Positions 1 to 8,244 of a stretch of 64,000 nt of DNA are shown one piece after another. The notes beneath the pieces were generated by a model that was not told where the DNA came from, did not search any database, and saw only the letters and a program-made list of their open reading frames with translations. A program made the position numbers and the translations under genes. Each line of letters begins with the position of its first letter. The stretch's first letter is position 1. Origin of the DNA: JBEHWX01 sp048498995 (GTDB taxonomy: Bacteria > Bacteroidota > Ignavibacteria > OLB7); contig JBEHWX010000021.1 of the NCBI GenBank assembly GCA_048498995.1, forward strand, positions 1 to 64,000. Reading direction: 5' to 3'.

Positions 1-266
1 TCAAGCTCCATCAAGCTCCATCAAGCTCCATCAAGCTCCATCAAGCTCCATCAAGCTCCATCAAGCTCCATCAAGCTCCATCAAGCTCCATCAAGCTCCA
101 TCAAGCTCCGATCAAGCCATCGAGCTCCGATCAAGCCATCGAGCTCCGATCAGGCTCTTCGAGCTCGGATCAAGCTCATCGAGCTCCGATCAAGCCATCG
201 AGCTCCGATCAAGCCATCGAGCTCCGATCAAGCCATTGAGCTCCGATCAGGCTCTTCGAGCTCGGA
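1..266. repeat. Compound minisatellite at the window edge
   Basis: Eleven head-to-tail copies of the 10-base unit tcaagctcca (1-110; the last copy ends in g) run into seven or eight copies of a related 19/20-base unit, atcaagccatcgagctccg, up to about 266. The array starts at base 1, so it probably continues outside the window. The 10-base unit puts stops in every frame, so it is not coding as a block. It lies just downstream of the minus-strand YaaW-like gene, whose last codons have similar composition. Confidence 0.95.
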
Positions 267-294
267 ATCTCTTCGGTTTCCGGATCGATATCGC

Positions 295-1083
295 TTATCG
301 GGCCGAGCGGGCGATATCTCCCTCCATCTCGAGCTCCATCTGTTCCAGATCCCGCTGCTCGAGATCGCGCTCGTGCTTCTGGCGCAGCAGGCCGATCTGC
401 GTGATCAGCGAGAGGACCGTGGTGTAGTTCGGGCCGGCCAGATCGTAGATCGCCTGGCCGATCGCCCCCACCCAGCTGATGGGGCCGCCGATCGAGGCGG
501 TCGTCAGCTTCACCAGGCCGCTCCGGAGGGTGGTCATCAGCGTGTGCCGGATCCGGGCCGAGCGGGCGGCCAGGTCGATCGCGTGCTGAATGCGGTCCCC
601 GGCGAGCGAGGATGCCGTATCGCTCAGCTCGTTGCCGATCTGCACTTCCGGGAACTCACCATCGCCGCTGGCCTCAGCCTCCAGTTCGAGCAGGTCGCGG
701 AAGGCGGCCCGGTCGTCGGGGCTCATCCCCTCGTAGGCGATCTTCAGCACCCGCAGGATGATCTTCTCCTCGAGCGTGGCCACCGTGTCGATCGGCGTCG
801 GCTTGGCGCCGAGCATCGCGGCAACGTCCCGCACCATTTCGGCATACGGAACGCCGTGGCCGCGGAGCAGATTGGCGATGCTGTTCCCGCCGAAGGAGGT
901 TATCTCGTAGACGAGCTCATCGATATAGGCTTTATGGTCACCCAGGTGGGCGCGATACTCTTCCTTCAGCGTCAGGGTCTGCGACGGAGCGGCCAGGATC
1001 AGACCCACGATCGGATCGAGCTCGCTATTGTCGCACTGACGAAGAAGGGTGGTCAGATTCTGGTCGAACACAGGATGCTTCAT
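295..1083 (-). CDS. YaaW/UPF0174-family protein
   Basis: A 262-residue protein that I recognise as a relative of E. coli YaaW (UPF0174). The best marker is the motif FGGNSIANLLRGHG at residues 64-77, nearly identical to the YaaW motif FGGDSIANKLRGHG. A Gly/Ala-rich hydrophobic stretch follows near residues 205-235, as in YaaW, and the C-terminus is Glu/Arg/Gln-rich (LEQRDLEQMELEMEG). The family has no firmly established biochemical role; it has been loosely tied to a chaperone-like fold. I chose the ATG at 1083 because GGAGAGG lies about 8 bases upstream; an in-frame start at 1137 would add 18 basic residues without family likeness. It stands alone, 120 bases downstream of ribD and followed by the minisatellite. 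Confidence 0.75.
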   Translation of the reverse strand: MKHPVFDQNLTTLLRQCDNSELDPIVGLILAAPSQTLTLKEEYRAHLGDHKAYIDELVYEITSFGGNSIANLLRGHGVPYAEMVRDVAAMLGAKPTPIDTVATLEEKIILRVLKIAYEGMSPDDRAAFRDLLELEAEASGDGEFPEVQIGNELSDTASSLAGDRIQHAIDLAARSARIRHTLMTTLRSGLVKLTTASIGGPISWVGAIGQAIYDLAGPNYTTVLSLITQIGLLRQKHERDLEQRDLEQMELEMEGDIARSAR

Positions 1084-1203
1084 TGCCGCCACCTCTCCAT
1101 GTACTGCGAATTGCCATCCCCGCGCTCCGGAGCGCACGGCGTCGATACGCGTGGACGCGATCGGCCATGCCGAAATCCGAGAGCCGGCGTTTCGCAGAAG
1201 AGG

Positions 1204-2319
1204 TCAAGCTTTGTGCCAATAGGCCACCACCATCACATCCTCGCCGACCATTTCGGTGCGATGAATGCTGAAGGTGTGCGCGTCGGCAAGGTGCTCCACG
1301 GCCAATTCCGCGAACGGCTGCAGCCCGTGACCGATCAGCTTCGGCGCGATGAACACCACCATCTTGTGCGCCTGGCGCTCCTTGATCATCGATCCGGCGA
1401 GCATCGCTCCCCCCTCGACGAGCACCGAGCCCATGTTCATCCGGCCGAGGGCCGCGAACACCTGCTCCAAGTCGACCCCCATCGGGCTGCCGTCGACGGC
1501 GAGCACCTGCACTCCGGCCTCCCGGAGCTCGTCGGCGCGCGCCGAGGCCGCGTGCATGTGGGTGGTGAAGACGATCGTCCTGTCCTTCACCTCGTCGTTG
1601 AACAGCTTCAGATGCCCCGGCAGACTCAGCTCCTCGTCGAGCACGATCCGGTGGGGATTGCGTCCGTTGACGCCGAGGCGGACCGTGAGCGAGGGATCAT
1701 CCTCGCGGGCGGTGCCGGCGCCGATCATCACCGCGTCGTAGGCGGCGCGCATCATGTGTACCCGCTCGCGCGCCAGCTCCCCGGTGATCCACTGCGACTC
1801 CTTGTTCGGCAGCGCCATGAAGCCGTCGAGCGTCTGCGCCACCTTCAGCGTCACGAACGGACGCCCGGTCCGGATGAAGTGGAGATAGGATTCGTTGAGC
1901 AGCTGCGCCTCCTTCTCGAGCACGCCGACGTTGACCTCGATGCCGGCCTCGCGGAGGATCCGGTTGCCCCGGCCGCTGACGATCGGGTTCGGGTCGCGCA
2001 TGGCCACCACCACGCGGCGGATGCCGGAGGCCAGCAGCGCGTCGGTGCAGGGGGGCGTTTTGCCATGGTGGCTGCACGGCTCCAGCGTGACGTACATCGT
2101 CGCCTGGGAGAGATCGTGTCCCTCGGCCGCGCGCAGGGCGTTGATCTCGGCGTGCGGTCCGCCGAACTGCTCATGCCATCCCTCGGCGATGATTCCGCCG
2201 TCGGGGCCGACGATCACCGCCCCGACCAGCGGGTTCGGCGAAACGTAGCCGCTGCCGCGGCGCGCCATGTCGAGGGCCCGGCGCATCATCACCTCATCGA
2301 ATCGGGTCTGGTCGTTCAT
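1204..2319 (-). CDS. ribD: Bifunctional riboflavin deaminase/reductase RibD
   Basis: Catalyses two successive cytosolic steps of riboflavin synthesis: deamination of the pyrimidine made from GTP, then NADPH-dependent reduction of the ribosyl chain. With the ATG at 2319 the protein is 371 residues, the usual length. The N-terminal deaminase has the zinc ligands HAE (56-58) and PCSHHGKTPPC (81-91, Cys82 and Cys91). The C-terminal half is the RibD-type reductase, opening with FVTLKVAQTLDGFMAL and carrying GAGTAREDDPSLTVR. The start lies 1 base beyond the stop of the upstream lipoprotein gene, so the two are probably co-translated; an in-frame ATG at 2331 would overlap that gene. No other rib gene is in the window. 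Confidence 0.95.
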   Translation of the reverse strand: MNDQTRFDEVMMRRALDMARRGSGYVSPNPLVGAVIVGPDGGIIAEGWHEQFGGPHAEINALRAAEGHDLSQATMYVTLEPCSHHGKTPPCTDALLASGIRRVVVAMRDPNPIVSGRGNRILREAGIEVNVGVLEKEAQLLNESYLHFIRTGRPFVTLKVAQTLDGFMALPNKESQWITGELARERVHMMRAAYDAVMIGAGTAREDDPSLTVRLGVNGRNPHRIVLDEELSLPGHLKLFNDEVKDRTIVFTTHMHAASARADELREAGVQVLAVDGSPMGVDLEQVFAALGRMNMGSVLVEGGAMLAGSMIKERQAHKMVVFIAPKLIGHGLQPFAELAVEHLADAHTFSIHRTEMVGEDVMVVAYWHKA

Positions 2320-2320
2320 G

Positions 2321-3304
2321 TCACCATCCACTGAGAGTCAGCTCCTCCCGTAGCACGTACGGTGCTGGTGTTGCCGGGATGGTTGCCACCACCCGGTAGG
2401 TTCCGGCCGCGGCCGGCGCGTGCTCGATCTCGTTGTATCCGCTCCAGATCGCGCGATATTCGGTCTCCTGCCCCACGTTGATCGGCTCGACCGGCATGAG
2501 CGCCTGGGTGAAGACCTTGCCGGTGGAGCTCGACCAGATGGTCTCGTTCAGGTCGTTCCGGATCTCGATCCGGAAGCGCTCGCCGCTCGGCTGATATTCC
2601 CCCTCGAGCGCCGCGGCCAGACGCTTGACGTGGAGCACGATCTCCACGCTCCGTCCGAGCTGGCGGGAGTCGAGCCACATCTGGAGCCGGTGGCCGCCCG
2701 TGGCATCCCCGCCGCCGGCCGCCAGCGCCGCCGGCACGATATCCACGCGGCGGTTGACGACCCCCTTGGCGCCGTACACGGTCACGATCGCGAAGGTTCC
2801 GGGGGCGGGACGGGTGGCCGGATGCCAGACCACCCCGCCGGTGCCGGTGATCGACATGTCGCCGTCGTCGCTCCGCATCGTTCCGCTGAAGCTGACGTTG
2901 TTGCTCCAGAGGGAATCGATCCTGACGATATCCTGCTGGCTGGAGGCGTCGGCGCCGTCGACGCGGATCCTCTGCGGGCCGTAGATCACCGCCGAGAGGG
3001 CGGAGATGCCGTGGAGCGCGGTGAGCTTCGGTGATTGCGACGCGCCGCCGGCGCCGGCGGCGAAGCCGATGTAGTAGGTGCTGTCGGCGCGGAGGTTGGC
3101 GAAGACGCTCGGAATCAGCGCGTCCAGATCCGGATCGACCGGGCCGATCCGCTGCAGCAGCCGCGTGGTTTCGGCGGATGCGGCCGCGTCGGTTCCCGTT
3201 TTCGAGGAGCCGCATCCGGCGATCGAGATCAGCATCGGAAGCATCAGTACCGGAAGCCCGAGCGCCAGGAGGGCGCCGTGCGCGAGGATCGGAATTCTTC
3301 TCAT
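2321..3304 (-). CDS. Lipoprotein with C-terminal BsuPI-like domain
   Basis: A 327-residue probable lipoprotein. The first 30 residues form a signal peptide ending in the lipobox IAGC (Cys31), so the mature protein is expected to be membrane anchored. The middle part is not recognised. Residues roughly 225-315 fit the BsuPI (intracellular proteinase inhibitor-like) Ig-fold: SGERFRIEIRNDLNETIW, then VFTQAL, a Gly-Gln-Glu turn, IWSGYNE and AGTYRVVATI. In the family this fold is often an accessory domain and does not by itself show protease inhibition. I took the ATG at 3304 because it starts the signal peptide; the open frame continues upstream to 3448 with no likeness to a protein. It is the first gene of a minus-strand pair with ribD. 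Confidence 0.75.
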   Translation of the reverse strand: MRRIPILAHGALLALGLPVLMLPMLISIAGCGSSKTGTDAAASAETTRLLQRIGPVDPDLDALIPSVFANLRADSTYYIGFAAGAGGASQSPKLTALHGISALSAVIYGPQRIRVDGADASSQQDIVRIDSLWSNNVSFSGTMRSDDGDMSITGTGGVVWHPATRPAPGTFAIVTVYGAKGVVNRRVDIVPAALAAGGGDATGGHRLQMWLDSRQLGRSVEIVLHVKRLAAALEGEYQPSGERFRIEIRNDLNETIWSSSTGKVFTQALMPVEPINVGQETEYRAIWSGYNEIEHAPAAAGTYRVVATIPATPAPYVLREELTLSGW

Positions 3305-3465
3305 GATCAAGTTCTGCAAGTTAATGGACCTTTCCGCTGAATCTGAAGCATTGCACACTTTGACGCGCTTCGGCCGAAAGGTTGCGCATCGCAATGTGAC
3401 CCCGCAATTCTTCGCCCGGTCTCCCCGGCGGCACATTCTCCGCCGCATTCGGCGGCGCCGATCCC

Positions 3466-3494
3466 TTGCGGTTCGCGCCGGTCGGGTATCTTAG
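3466..3494 (+). promoter_or_regulatory. Candidate tadA promoter, TTG-N18-TATCTTAG
   Basis: TTG at 3466-3468 and TATCTTAG at 3487-3494 are 18 bases apart, close to the TTG...TAnnTTTG pattern seen upstream of several genes here. tadA starts only 15 bases after the -7 element and no Shine-Dalgarno is visible in between, which suggests a very short or leaderless transcript. No transcript data support it. Confidence 0.45.
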
Positions 3495-3509
3495 CGCCAA
3501 ATTCTACCC

Positions 3510-4013
3510 ATGACCTATCACGAGCGTTACATGCGGCTCGCCCTGGAGGAGGCCGCCCGCGCCCTGGCGGCCGATGAAGTCCCGGTCGGCGCGGTCGTCG
3601 TGCGCGCCGGCCAGGTGGTCGGCCGCGGACGGAACCGGACCGTGGAGCTCGGCGACCCGACGGCCCACGCCGAGCTGCTGGCCATCCGCGATGCCTGCCG
3701 GACGATCGGCGACGGGCGTCTGGAAGGGTGCTCCCTCTACGTGACGCTCGAGCCCTGCCCGATGTGCGCCGGGGGGATCGTCCTGGCCCGGCTCGATCAG
3801 CTCGTCTTCGGCGCCTTCGACGCCAAGGCGGGCGCCGCCGGCACGCTCTACACGGTCACCACCGACCGCCGGCTCAACCACGTCGTGGAGACGCATGGCG
3901 GCCTTCTGGACGCCGAATGCGCCGACGTGCTGCGGGAGTTCTTCCGCGACCGCCGTCCGCGCACCGGGACGATGTCCGGCTCCGGTGAAGGGATCTTCGG
4001 GGGGAGCGCATGA
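3510..4013 (+). CDS. tadA: tRNA adenosine(34) deaminase TadA
   Basis: Converts A34 to inosine at the wobble position of tRNA-Arg(ACG), using a catalytic zinc. The 167-residue protein has the deaminase signatures in order: HAE at 53-55 (His53 zinc ligand, Glu55 proton shuttle) and PCPMC at 82-86 (Cys83 and Cys86). The C-terminal extension after about residue 150 is Gly/Ser-rich and not conserved. The deaminase fold is shared with guanine and cytosine deaminases, but the length, LEPCPMCAGGIVLARL and the adjacent RNA-modifying rsmI favour TadA. The gene overlaps rsmI by 4 bases (ATGA), indicating translational coupling. Confidence 0.93.
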   Translation: MTYHERYMRLALEEAARALAADEVPVGAVVVRAGQVVGRGRNRTVELGDPTAHAELLAIRDACRTIGDGRLEGCSLYVTLEPCPMCAGGIVLARLDQLVFGAFDAKAGAAGTLYTVTTDRRLNHVVETHGGLLDAECADVLREFFRDRRPRTGTMSGSGEGIFGGSA

Positions 4014-4786
4014 ACGATCGCCAGCCAGGCACGCTCTACGTGGTCCCGACGCCGATCGGAAATCTGGAGGATATCACGCTCCGCGCGCTTCGGGTGCTGC
4101 GGGAGGTTCCGACGATCGCCTGCGAGGATACCCGCGTCACCTCCTTTCTGCTGAAGCATTTCGAGATCCCGCAGAAGCGGCTGATCAGCTACTTCGCCGG
4201 GAACGAGGCGGCGCGCGTCGAGGGGATTCTGAATCTGCTCCGGCAGGGGGAGGATGTGGCGCTGGTCAGCGACGCCGGCACGCCGGGCATCAGCGACCCG
4301 GGAGCGCGGCTGGTCTCGGCCGCCGTGGCCGAACAGATCCCCGTTGTGCCGCTGCCGGGGCCGACCGCCGCGATGGCCGCCGTGGTCGTCAGCGGGCTGC
4401 CGACCGACGCGATTCTCTTCGAGGGATTCCTTCCCCACAAGAAGGGGCGCCAGACGAAGATCCGGGAGCTGGCCGAGGAGCCACGCACGATCATCCTCTA
4501 CGAGTCCCCCCACCGGATCGTCAAGACGCTTCGGGAGCTGGCCGAGGGGTTCGGCCAGGAGCGCCCGGCGGTGATCTGCCGGGAGCTGACCAAGCTGCAC
4601 GAGGAGATCAATCGCGGGACGCTCGGCGAGCTTCGCGACGAGTATGCCGGGCGCTCCTCGATCAGGGGGGAGTTCGTGGTGGTGGTCGGCGGGCGGCGCA
4701 AATCGCGCGACCGGAGCGACCGGAAGGGATACGGACGGGATGGCGGCGGCGGTGAGCCCGGGGAAGGGGAGGATGAAGAGGAGTGA
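4010..4786 (+). CDS. rsmI: 16S rRNA C1402 ribose 2'-O-methyltransferase RsmI
   Basis: An AdoMet-dependent tetrapyrrole-methylase-fold enzyme that methylates the ribose of C1402 in the ribosomal decoding centre. Family marks are PTPIGNL (13-19), the loop SDAGTPGISDPG (87-98), PGPTA, and LYESPHR in the C-terminal half. Its 258 residues are slightly short for the family because the usual C-terminal domain is replaced by a low-complexity tail of Arg/Lys, then Gly, then Glu residues (about 228-258, ending GEGEDEEE). It overlaps tadA by 4 bases, so the two are coupled as a small RNA-modification operon. Confidence 0.94.
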   Translation: MNDRQPGTLYVVPTPIGNLEDITLRALRVLREVPTIACEDTRVTSFLLKHFEIPQKRLISYFAGNEAARVEGILNLLRQGEDVALVSDAGTPGISDPGARLVSAAVAEQIPVVPLPGPTAAMAAVVVSGLPTDAILFEGFLPHKKGRQTKIRELAEEPRTIILYESPHRIVKTLRELAEGFGQERPAVICRELTKLHEEINRGTLGELRDEYAGRSSIRGEFVVVVGGRRKSRDRSDRKGYGRDGGGGEPGEGEDEEE

Positions 4787-4854
4787 TCGGATGATCTCCG
4801 CCTCCCCGACCGGGAACGGGGCGGAGCGAACTACACATCGAACACGGTGAACGC

Positions 4855-5265
4855 ATGATCTCTCGCACGATTTCCGTGGCCGCGCTCCTGCTCGGACTGG
4901 CGCTCACGGCCTGCAACTCCGATCGGAAGATCGATGACGGAACCCTCGACTCGGCCGGTTCGACCCTGCAGCGCGGGGCCGAGGCGGTGGGTGGAAAGCT
5001 CGACACCGCCTTCCGCTCGATGAAGCACAAGCTCAACGAGGCCGAGGTCCAGAACTCCCTCCGCCAGTTCCGCGGACTGGAAAAGGTGGACGTGGCCCTC
5101 TCCGACGACAGCGTGGCCACCCTGACCGGCGTGGTCGCCTCCGACGCCGATCGCCGGCGCGCCGAATCGCTCGCCGCCCAGATGCGGGACGTGCGGACGG
5201 TGAGCAACGCCATCGGCGTGGTGGCCGATTCCTCCGCGTCCGGCGCCGATACCCTCGGCCACTGA
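4855..5265 (+). CDS. BON-domain lipoprotein
   Basis: A 136-residue envelope protein. The N-terminal 20 residues form a signal peptide with lipobox LTAC (Cys20), so it should be lipid anchored. Residues roughly 65-125 resemble a BON domain: a helix NSLRQFRGLEKVDVAL, a strand SVATLTGVVAS, then AQMRDVRTVSNAIGVV, the periplasmic/phospholipid-binding fold also seen in OsmY. Only one BON copy is present. It follows rsmI by 68 bases and may be expressed from the same transcript. Role unknown beyond envelope association. Confidence 0.75.
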   Translation: MISRTISVAALLLGLALTACNSDRKIDDGTLDSAGSTLQRGAEAVGGKLDTAFRSMKHKLNEAEVQNSLRQFRGLEKVDVALSDDSVATLTGVVASDADRRRAESLAAQMRDVRTVSNAIGVVADSSASGADTLGH

Positions 5266-5450
5266 CGCCGCGCCATCCGGCGCCGAGCTCTCACATATCG
5301 CGCGGACGCCCCGTGCCGCGCCGACGCATCCTACGGTGGACTCACCGGCGTTCGGGAGCACGCTCCCCGGCCGGACCACGTCGGCCGCGCTTCCCCGATC
5401 CGCGCGGGAGGGGGCGCGGCGGCCGCATCCTCAACCCAGACAACAGCGAC

Positions 5451-6182
5451 ATGCAACGTCTTCTCGACTCCTGGTACAGCCCGAGCCTCGGCCGACAGAT
5501 GGAGATCGCGGTCTACGGCCACTATGGGTTCGCCTTGCTGATGTTCCCCTCGGCCGCGGCCGATTACCTCGAATACGAGCGCTTCCACCTGATCGACTCG
5601 ATCCGGCCGCTCGTCGAGGAGGGGCGCTGCAAGGTCTTCTCGATCAACTCCATCAACAGCGAAAGCTGGCTCAACAACGGCATGCGCCCGCGCGACAAGG
5701 CGATCCGTCATCAGCAGTACAACCGCTACATCACCGACGAAGTGGTCCCCTACATCGACGGGATGATGGGTGGGCATACGATGACCATCACCTGCGGCGT
5801 CTCGCTCGGCGCGTTTCACGCGGCCAATTCCCTCTTCCGGCGCCCCGATCTGTTCGACGGGACGATCGCGATGAGCGGGATCTACGATCTGAAGGCCTAT
5901 AGCGGCGGCTTCTACGACGAGGACGTCTACTTCAACTCCCCAATGGATTATCTGCCTGCGCTGGCCGACGAGGGGATTCTGGGGCAGCTCAGAAGCCGTC
6001 GGCATATCCACTTCCTCACCGGGTCCGGACCGTACGAGGCGCCGGAGGCGACCCGGGCGATGGGGCGGCTGCTCGACCAGAAGGGGATTCCGCACAACGT
6101 GGAGGTCTGGGGAGAGGAGTGGCGGCACGACTGGCCGACCTGGCGGGCGATGCTGCCGAGCTACATTTCCCGGAAATTCTGA
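5451..6182 (+). CDS. Putative alpha/beta-hydrolase esterase
   Basis: A 243-residue alpha/beta hydrolase of the putative-esterase type. It has a nucleophile elbow GVSLG at 116-120 (Ser118) and a likely catalytic His226 in the closing motif WRHDW; an acid residue is probable between them (for example in the DIRPL or GSGPY regions) but not assigned. There is no signal peptide, so it is likely cytosolic. Substrate cannot be read from the sequence. The ATG at 5451 opens the conserved region; the frame is open further upstream to 5313 but that part is Arg/Pro-rich and looks untranslated. The Shine-Dalgarno before 5451 is weak. It is the last gene before the terminator at 6380. Confidence 0.75.
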   Translation: MQRLLDSWYSPSLGRQMEIAVYGHYGFALLMFPSAAADYLEYERFHLIDSIRPLVEEGRCKVFSINSINSESWLNNGMRPRDKAIRHQQYNRYITDEVVPYIDGMMGGHTMTITCGVSLGAFHAANSLFRRPDLFDGTIAMSGIYDLKAYSGGFYDEDVYFNSPMDYLPALADEGILGQLRSRRHIHFLTGSGPYEAPEATRAMGRLLDQKGIPHNVEVWGEEWRHDWPTWRAMLPSYISRKF

Positions 6183-6379
6183 GGGCGGTGACTCGCTCCG
6201 GCGAGCATGTCCGACGCGTGCGTGAAACAGGCGCGTGAAACTTTGTATCCCGGCCACTCCCCTCCACTAACCGGCGCGGGTGCGCGTCGGTAGAAAAGTG
6301 CCGTTGAACGGGGCATCGAATGCCGACGTTCACGGAGCGAGCTTCGATCGGTGGGGAGTAGTGGCCCTCCGATCAACTT

Positions 6380-6422
6380 GAGCGGGCCGCAACCTTCCCC
6401 CGGTGTGGCCCGCTCTTTTTTT
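6380..6422 (+). terminator. Rho-independent terminator after the tadA-esterase block
   Basis: A perfect 9-bp stem GAGCGGGCC (6380-6388) / GGCCCGCTC (6407-6415) is followed by seven T residues (6416-6422). It lies almost 200 bases beyond the esterase stop at 6182. The stretch in between has no credible gene and may be a long 3' UTR or an independent small RNA. Confidence 0.9.
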
Positions 6423-6533
6423 CATCCCAACCGTCTCATTTCTCCCGCGCGCGCCATCTGGTGACGGACACGGCTCCGCCATGGCGCGACGGTGGGGTCG
6501 CGGCGATCGCGTCGGGGAGTATCGAAGAGGGGA

Positions 6534-7103
6534 TTAGGGGATGAAGGCGCGGACGATCATCAGGGCCGTCGCGATCACGATCGCCTGGAAGGTGCGGCGC
6601 TCGCTCCGGACCGCCACGTTCCACTCGATCTTCACGTCGGCTTCCCGCTCGTACGGGGTGAAGCGGGGAATGAACCGGGGAACGGCCTTGCGATAGAGGT
6701 CGTATTCCTGGCCGAACTTGCTCTCCAGGAACTCCTCCTCGCGCGAGACGATCATGTGGTACTGGAAGATGAACCAGGCCAGGGTGATCACCACGAGCCA
6801 CGGGAGCGCGGACATGATCCCGAAGCCGGTGTACAGGAGCATGTTGCCGATGTAGAGCGGATTGCGGACGTAGCCGAACGGGCCGGAGGTCACCAGCCTC
6901 GGCGCGCCGACGGTCCCGGTGACGCGGGTCTCGTAGCTGGCGTGGCCGACCCCCCAGAACCGGAACGACTCCCCGAGCAGGGCGACGATCAGCCCGAGGC
7001 AGATGCTCGCCAGCGTGGGCGATCCGAAGATGAGCCCGACGACGAGGAAGGGGATCGGCGTGTAGCTGCGAAACGTGAAGAGCCGGTCGCGAAGGTCTGC
7101 CAT
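6534..7103 (-). CDS. Isoprenylcysteine/phospholipid methyltransferase-family membrane protein
   Basis: A 189-residue integral membrane protein with the ICMT/PEMT signature. The key region is TSGPFGYVRNPLYIGNML near residues 72-90, where RNPxYxG is the AdoMet/lipid-binding motif, followed by REEEFLESKFGQEYDLY, the charged helix that closes the family's active site. Hydrophobic segments lie near 15-45, 85-115 and 165-188. Members methylate phospholipids, prenylated cysteine or other membrane substrates; which one applies is not visible. It starts about 45 bases after the stop of the YgjP-like gene and is probably its operon partner. Confidence 0.85.
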   Translation of the reverse strand: MADLRDRLFTFRSYTPIPFLVVGLIFGSPTLASICLGLIVALLGESFRFWGVGHASYETRVTGTVGAPRLVTSGPFGYVRNPLYIGNMLLYTGFGIMSALPWLVVITLAWFIFQYHMIVSREEEFLESKFGQEYDLYRKAVPRFIPRFTPYEREADVKIEWNVAVRSERRTFQAIVIATALMIVRAFIP

Positions 7104-7148
7104 GTGGTTCCGAGGAATAGCGAGTGGATGGAGCGGGTCACGCGAGGG

Positions 7149-7892
7149 TCATCGAAGAACGCCCTCGACATTGGCGCCATGCTCCTTGAGCCATTGAACC
7201 GACCGCCGGTACGAGGGATCGTGCTCCTCGACCAGGGCCCAGAATTGGGGGGAGTGGTTGAAGTGCCTGATGTGGCACAGCTCGTGGATCACCACGTAGC
7301 GAAGTACGGTGGGGGGAAAGAGAATCAGCCGCCAGTTGAACGAGAGATTGCCCCGCTTGGAGCAGCTCCCCCACTTGGTGCGCTGATCCCGGATGGTCAG
7401 GCGCTTGAAGTGCACGCCGATCTCGGCGGCCAGCGATTCCGCCTCGGTCCGTATCACCTCGCCGGCCCGCTCCTTGATCCAGCCGCGCACCAGCTCGCGG
7501 AGATCGCCGTCGAACTCCTCCGGCAGATAGACCCGCAGCGTGTCCCGCCCGAGCTCGATCACCGGACGCGGAGCATCGGCCTCGAAGGTCCGGAGCACGT
7601 GCTCGCGGCCCCGGATCGTCAGCACGGCGCCATCGTCCAGCGGGGCGCCCGAGGGGGGCTGGAACTTCACCTTCTCGAGGTGCTTCAGCACCCAGCTCTG
7701 CTTCTCCCGCAGGAACTCTTCCGGGTTGATGTACCGGGGCAGGCGCGCCGGCATCGTCACCACCACGCCGCTGTGGGCCGAGATGGTGATTCTCAGATGC
7801 TTGGCCCGCGCGCTGCGTCGAACGACGTAGGGTACGAGAACTCCCCGGAGCCGGATGGTGTCGACGTGTGGGGCAACCCGTGCTGGTTTCAT
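7149..7892 (-). CDS. YgjP-like (DUF45) zinc metallopeptidase
   Basis: A 247-residue soluble protein of the YgjP/DUF45 family. Zinc ligands are visible as HELCH (203-207), with His213 of the downstream FNHS as likely third ligand. Family marks WGSCSKRGNLSFNWRLILFP lie at about 174-193. The fold is related to SprT and M48-type peptidases, and E. coli YgjP has also been reported to act on nucleotides, so true substrate is open. I took the ATG at 7892; the frame stays open upstream to 8444 but reads as low-complexity Arg/Pro/Ser. A TAATTTTG motif ends 5 bases before this ATG, so the message could be leaderless. Confidence 0.88.
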   Translation of the reverse strand: MKPARVAPHVDTIRLRGVLVPYVVRRSARAKHLRITISAHSGVVVTMPARLPRYINPEEFLREKQSWVLKHLEKVKFQPPSGAPLDDGAVLTIRGREHVLRTFEADAPRPVIELGRDTLRVYLPEEFDGDLRELVRGWIKERAGEVIRTEAESLAAEIGVHFKRLTIRDQRTKWGSCSKRGNLSFNWRLILFPPTVLRYVVIHELCHIRHFNHSPQFWALVEEHDPSYRRSVQWLKEHGANVEGVLR

Positions 7893-7897
7893 GGCGC

Positions 7898-7905
7898 CAA
7901 AATTA
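7898..7905 (-). promoter_or_regulatory. Candidate -7 element TAATTTTG before the YgjP gene
   Basis: On the minus strand the exact TAnnTTTG match TAATTTTG ends 5 bases before the ATG at 7892. No convincing TTG is seen at about -33. If used, transcription would start at or next to the start codon. Confidence 0.3.
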
Positions 7906-8214
7906 GACGACCTCTCCGATCTGGAAAACGATCTTCTCGGGGAGGTGCAAGTTGTTGCGTTTGACGGTCCCGTCCGGCCTTCGGGCGCTGGCCGGCCCGC
8001 GGTAGCCTCGGAGCAAAATCCGCGCCCCCCGGCGGCGACCCGGCGTCCGTCGGCAAGCCTCACGGGCATCACCGCGAGCGAGCCTCGGGCCCGGTTCCGT
8101 GATCGGGTCGCCGGCCGGGTTGGCGACCGGATGGGGAGCGAGTGGCCGCCGCCGGCTTCGGGGGCCGACTTCGGGGGAGCGGGCATCGGCGGCGAGCCGC
8201 CGGGGGCTCCACTA

Positions 8215-8244
8215 TTGCCGGAAGGGTGAAATGCGCTAAGTTTG
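8215..8244 (+). promoter_or_regulatory. Candidate promoter, TTG-N19-TAAGTTTG
   Basis: TTG at 8215-8217 and TAAGTTTG at 8237-8244 with a 19-base spacer exactly match the TTG...TAnnTTTG pattern of Bacteroidota housekeeping promoters. It would give the downstream lipoprotein gene a leader of nearly 380 bases. Confidence 0.5.

Noticed and set aside
1..266. CRISPR or origin iterons
   Set aside because: No spacers; 10-base units are head to tail with no replication gene or DnaA-box-like sequence in view.
6183..6379. SRP RNA, tmRNA or 6S RNA
   Set aside because: I searched by eye for the SRP GGAA-tetraloop core, the tmRNA tag and the 6S bubble and found none.
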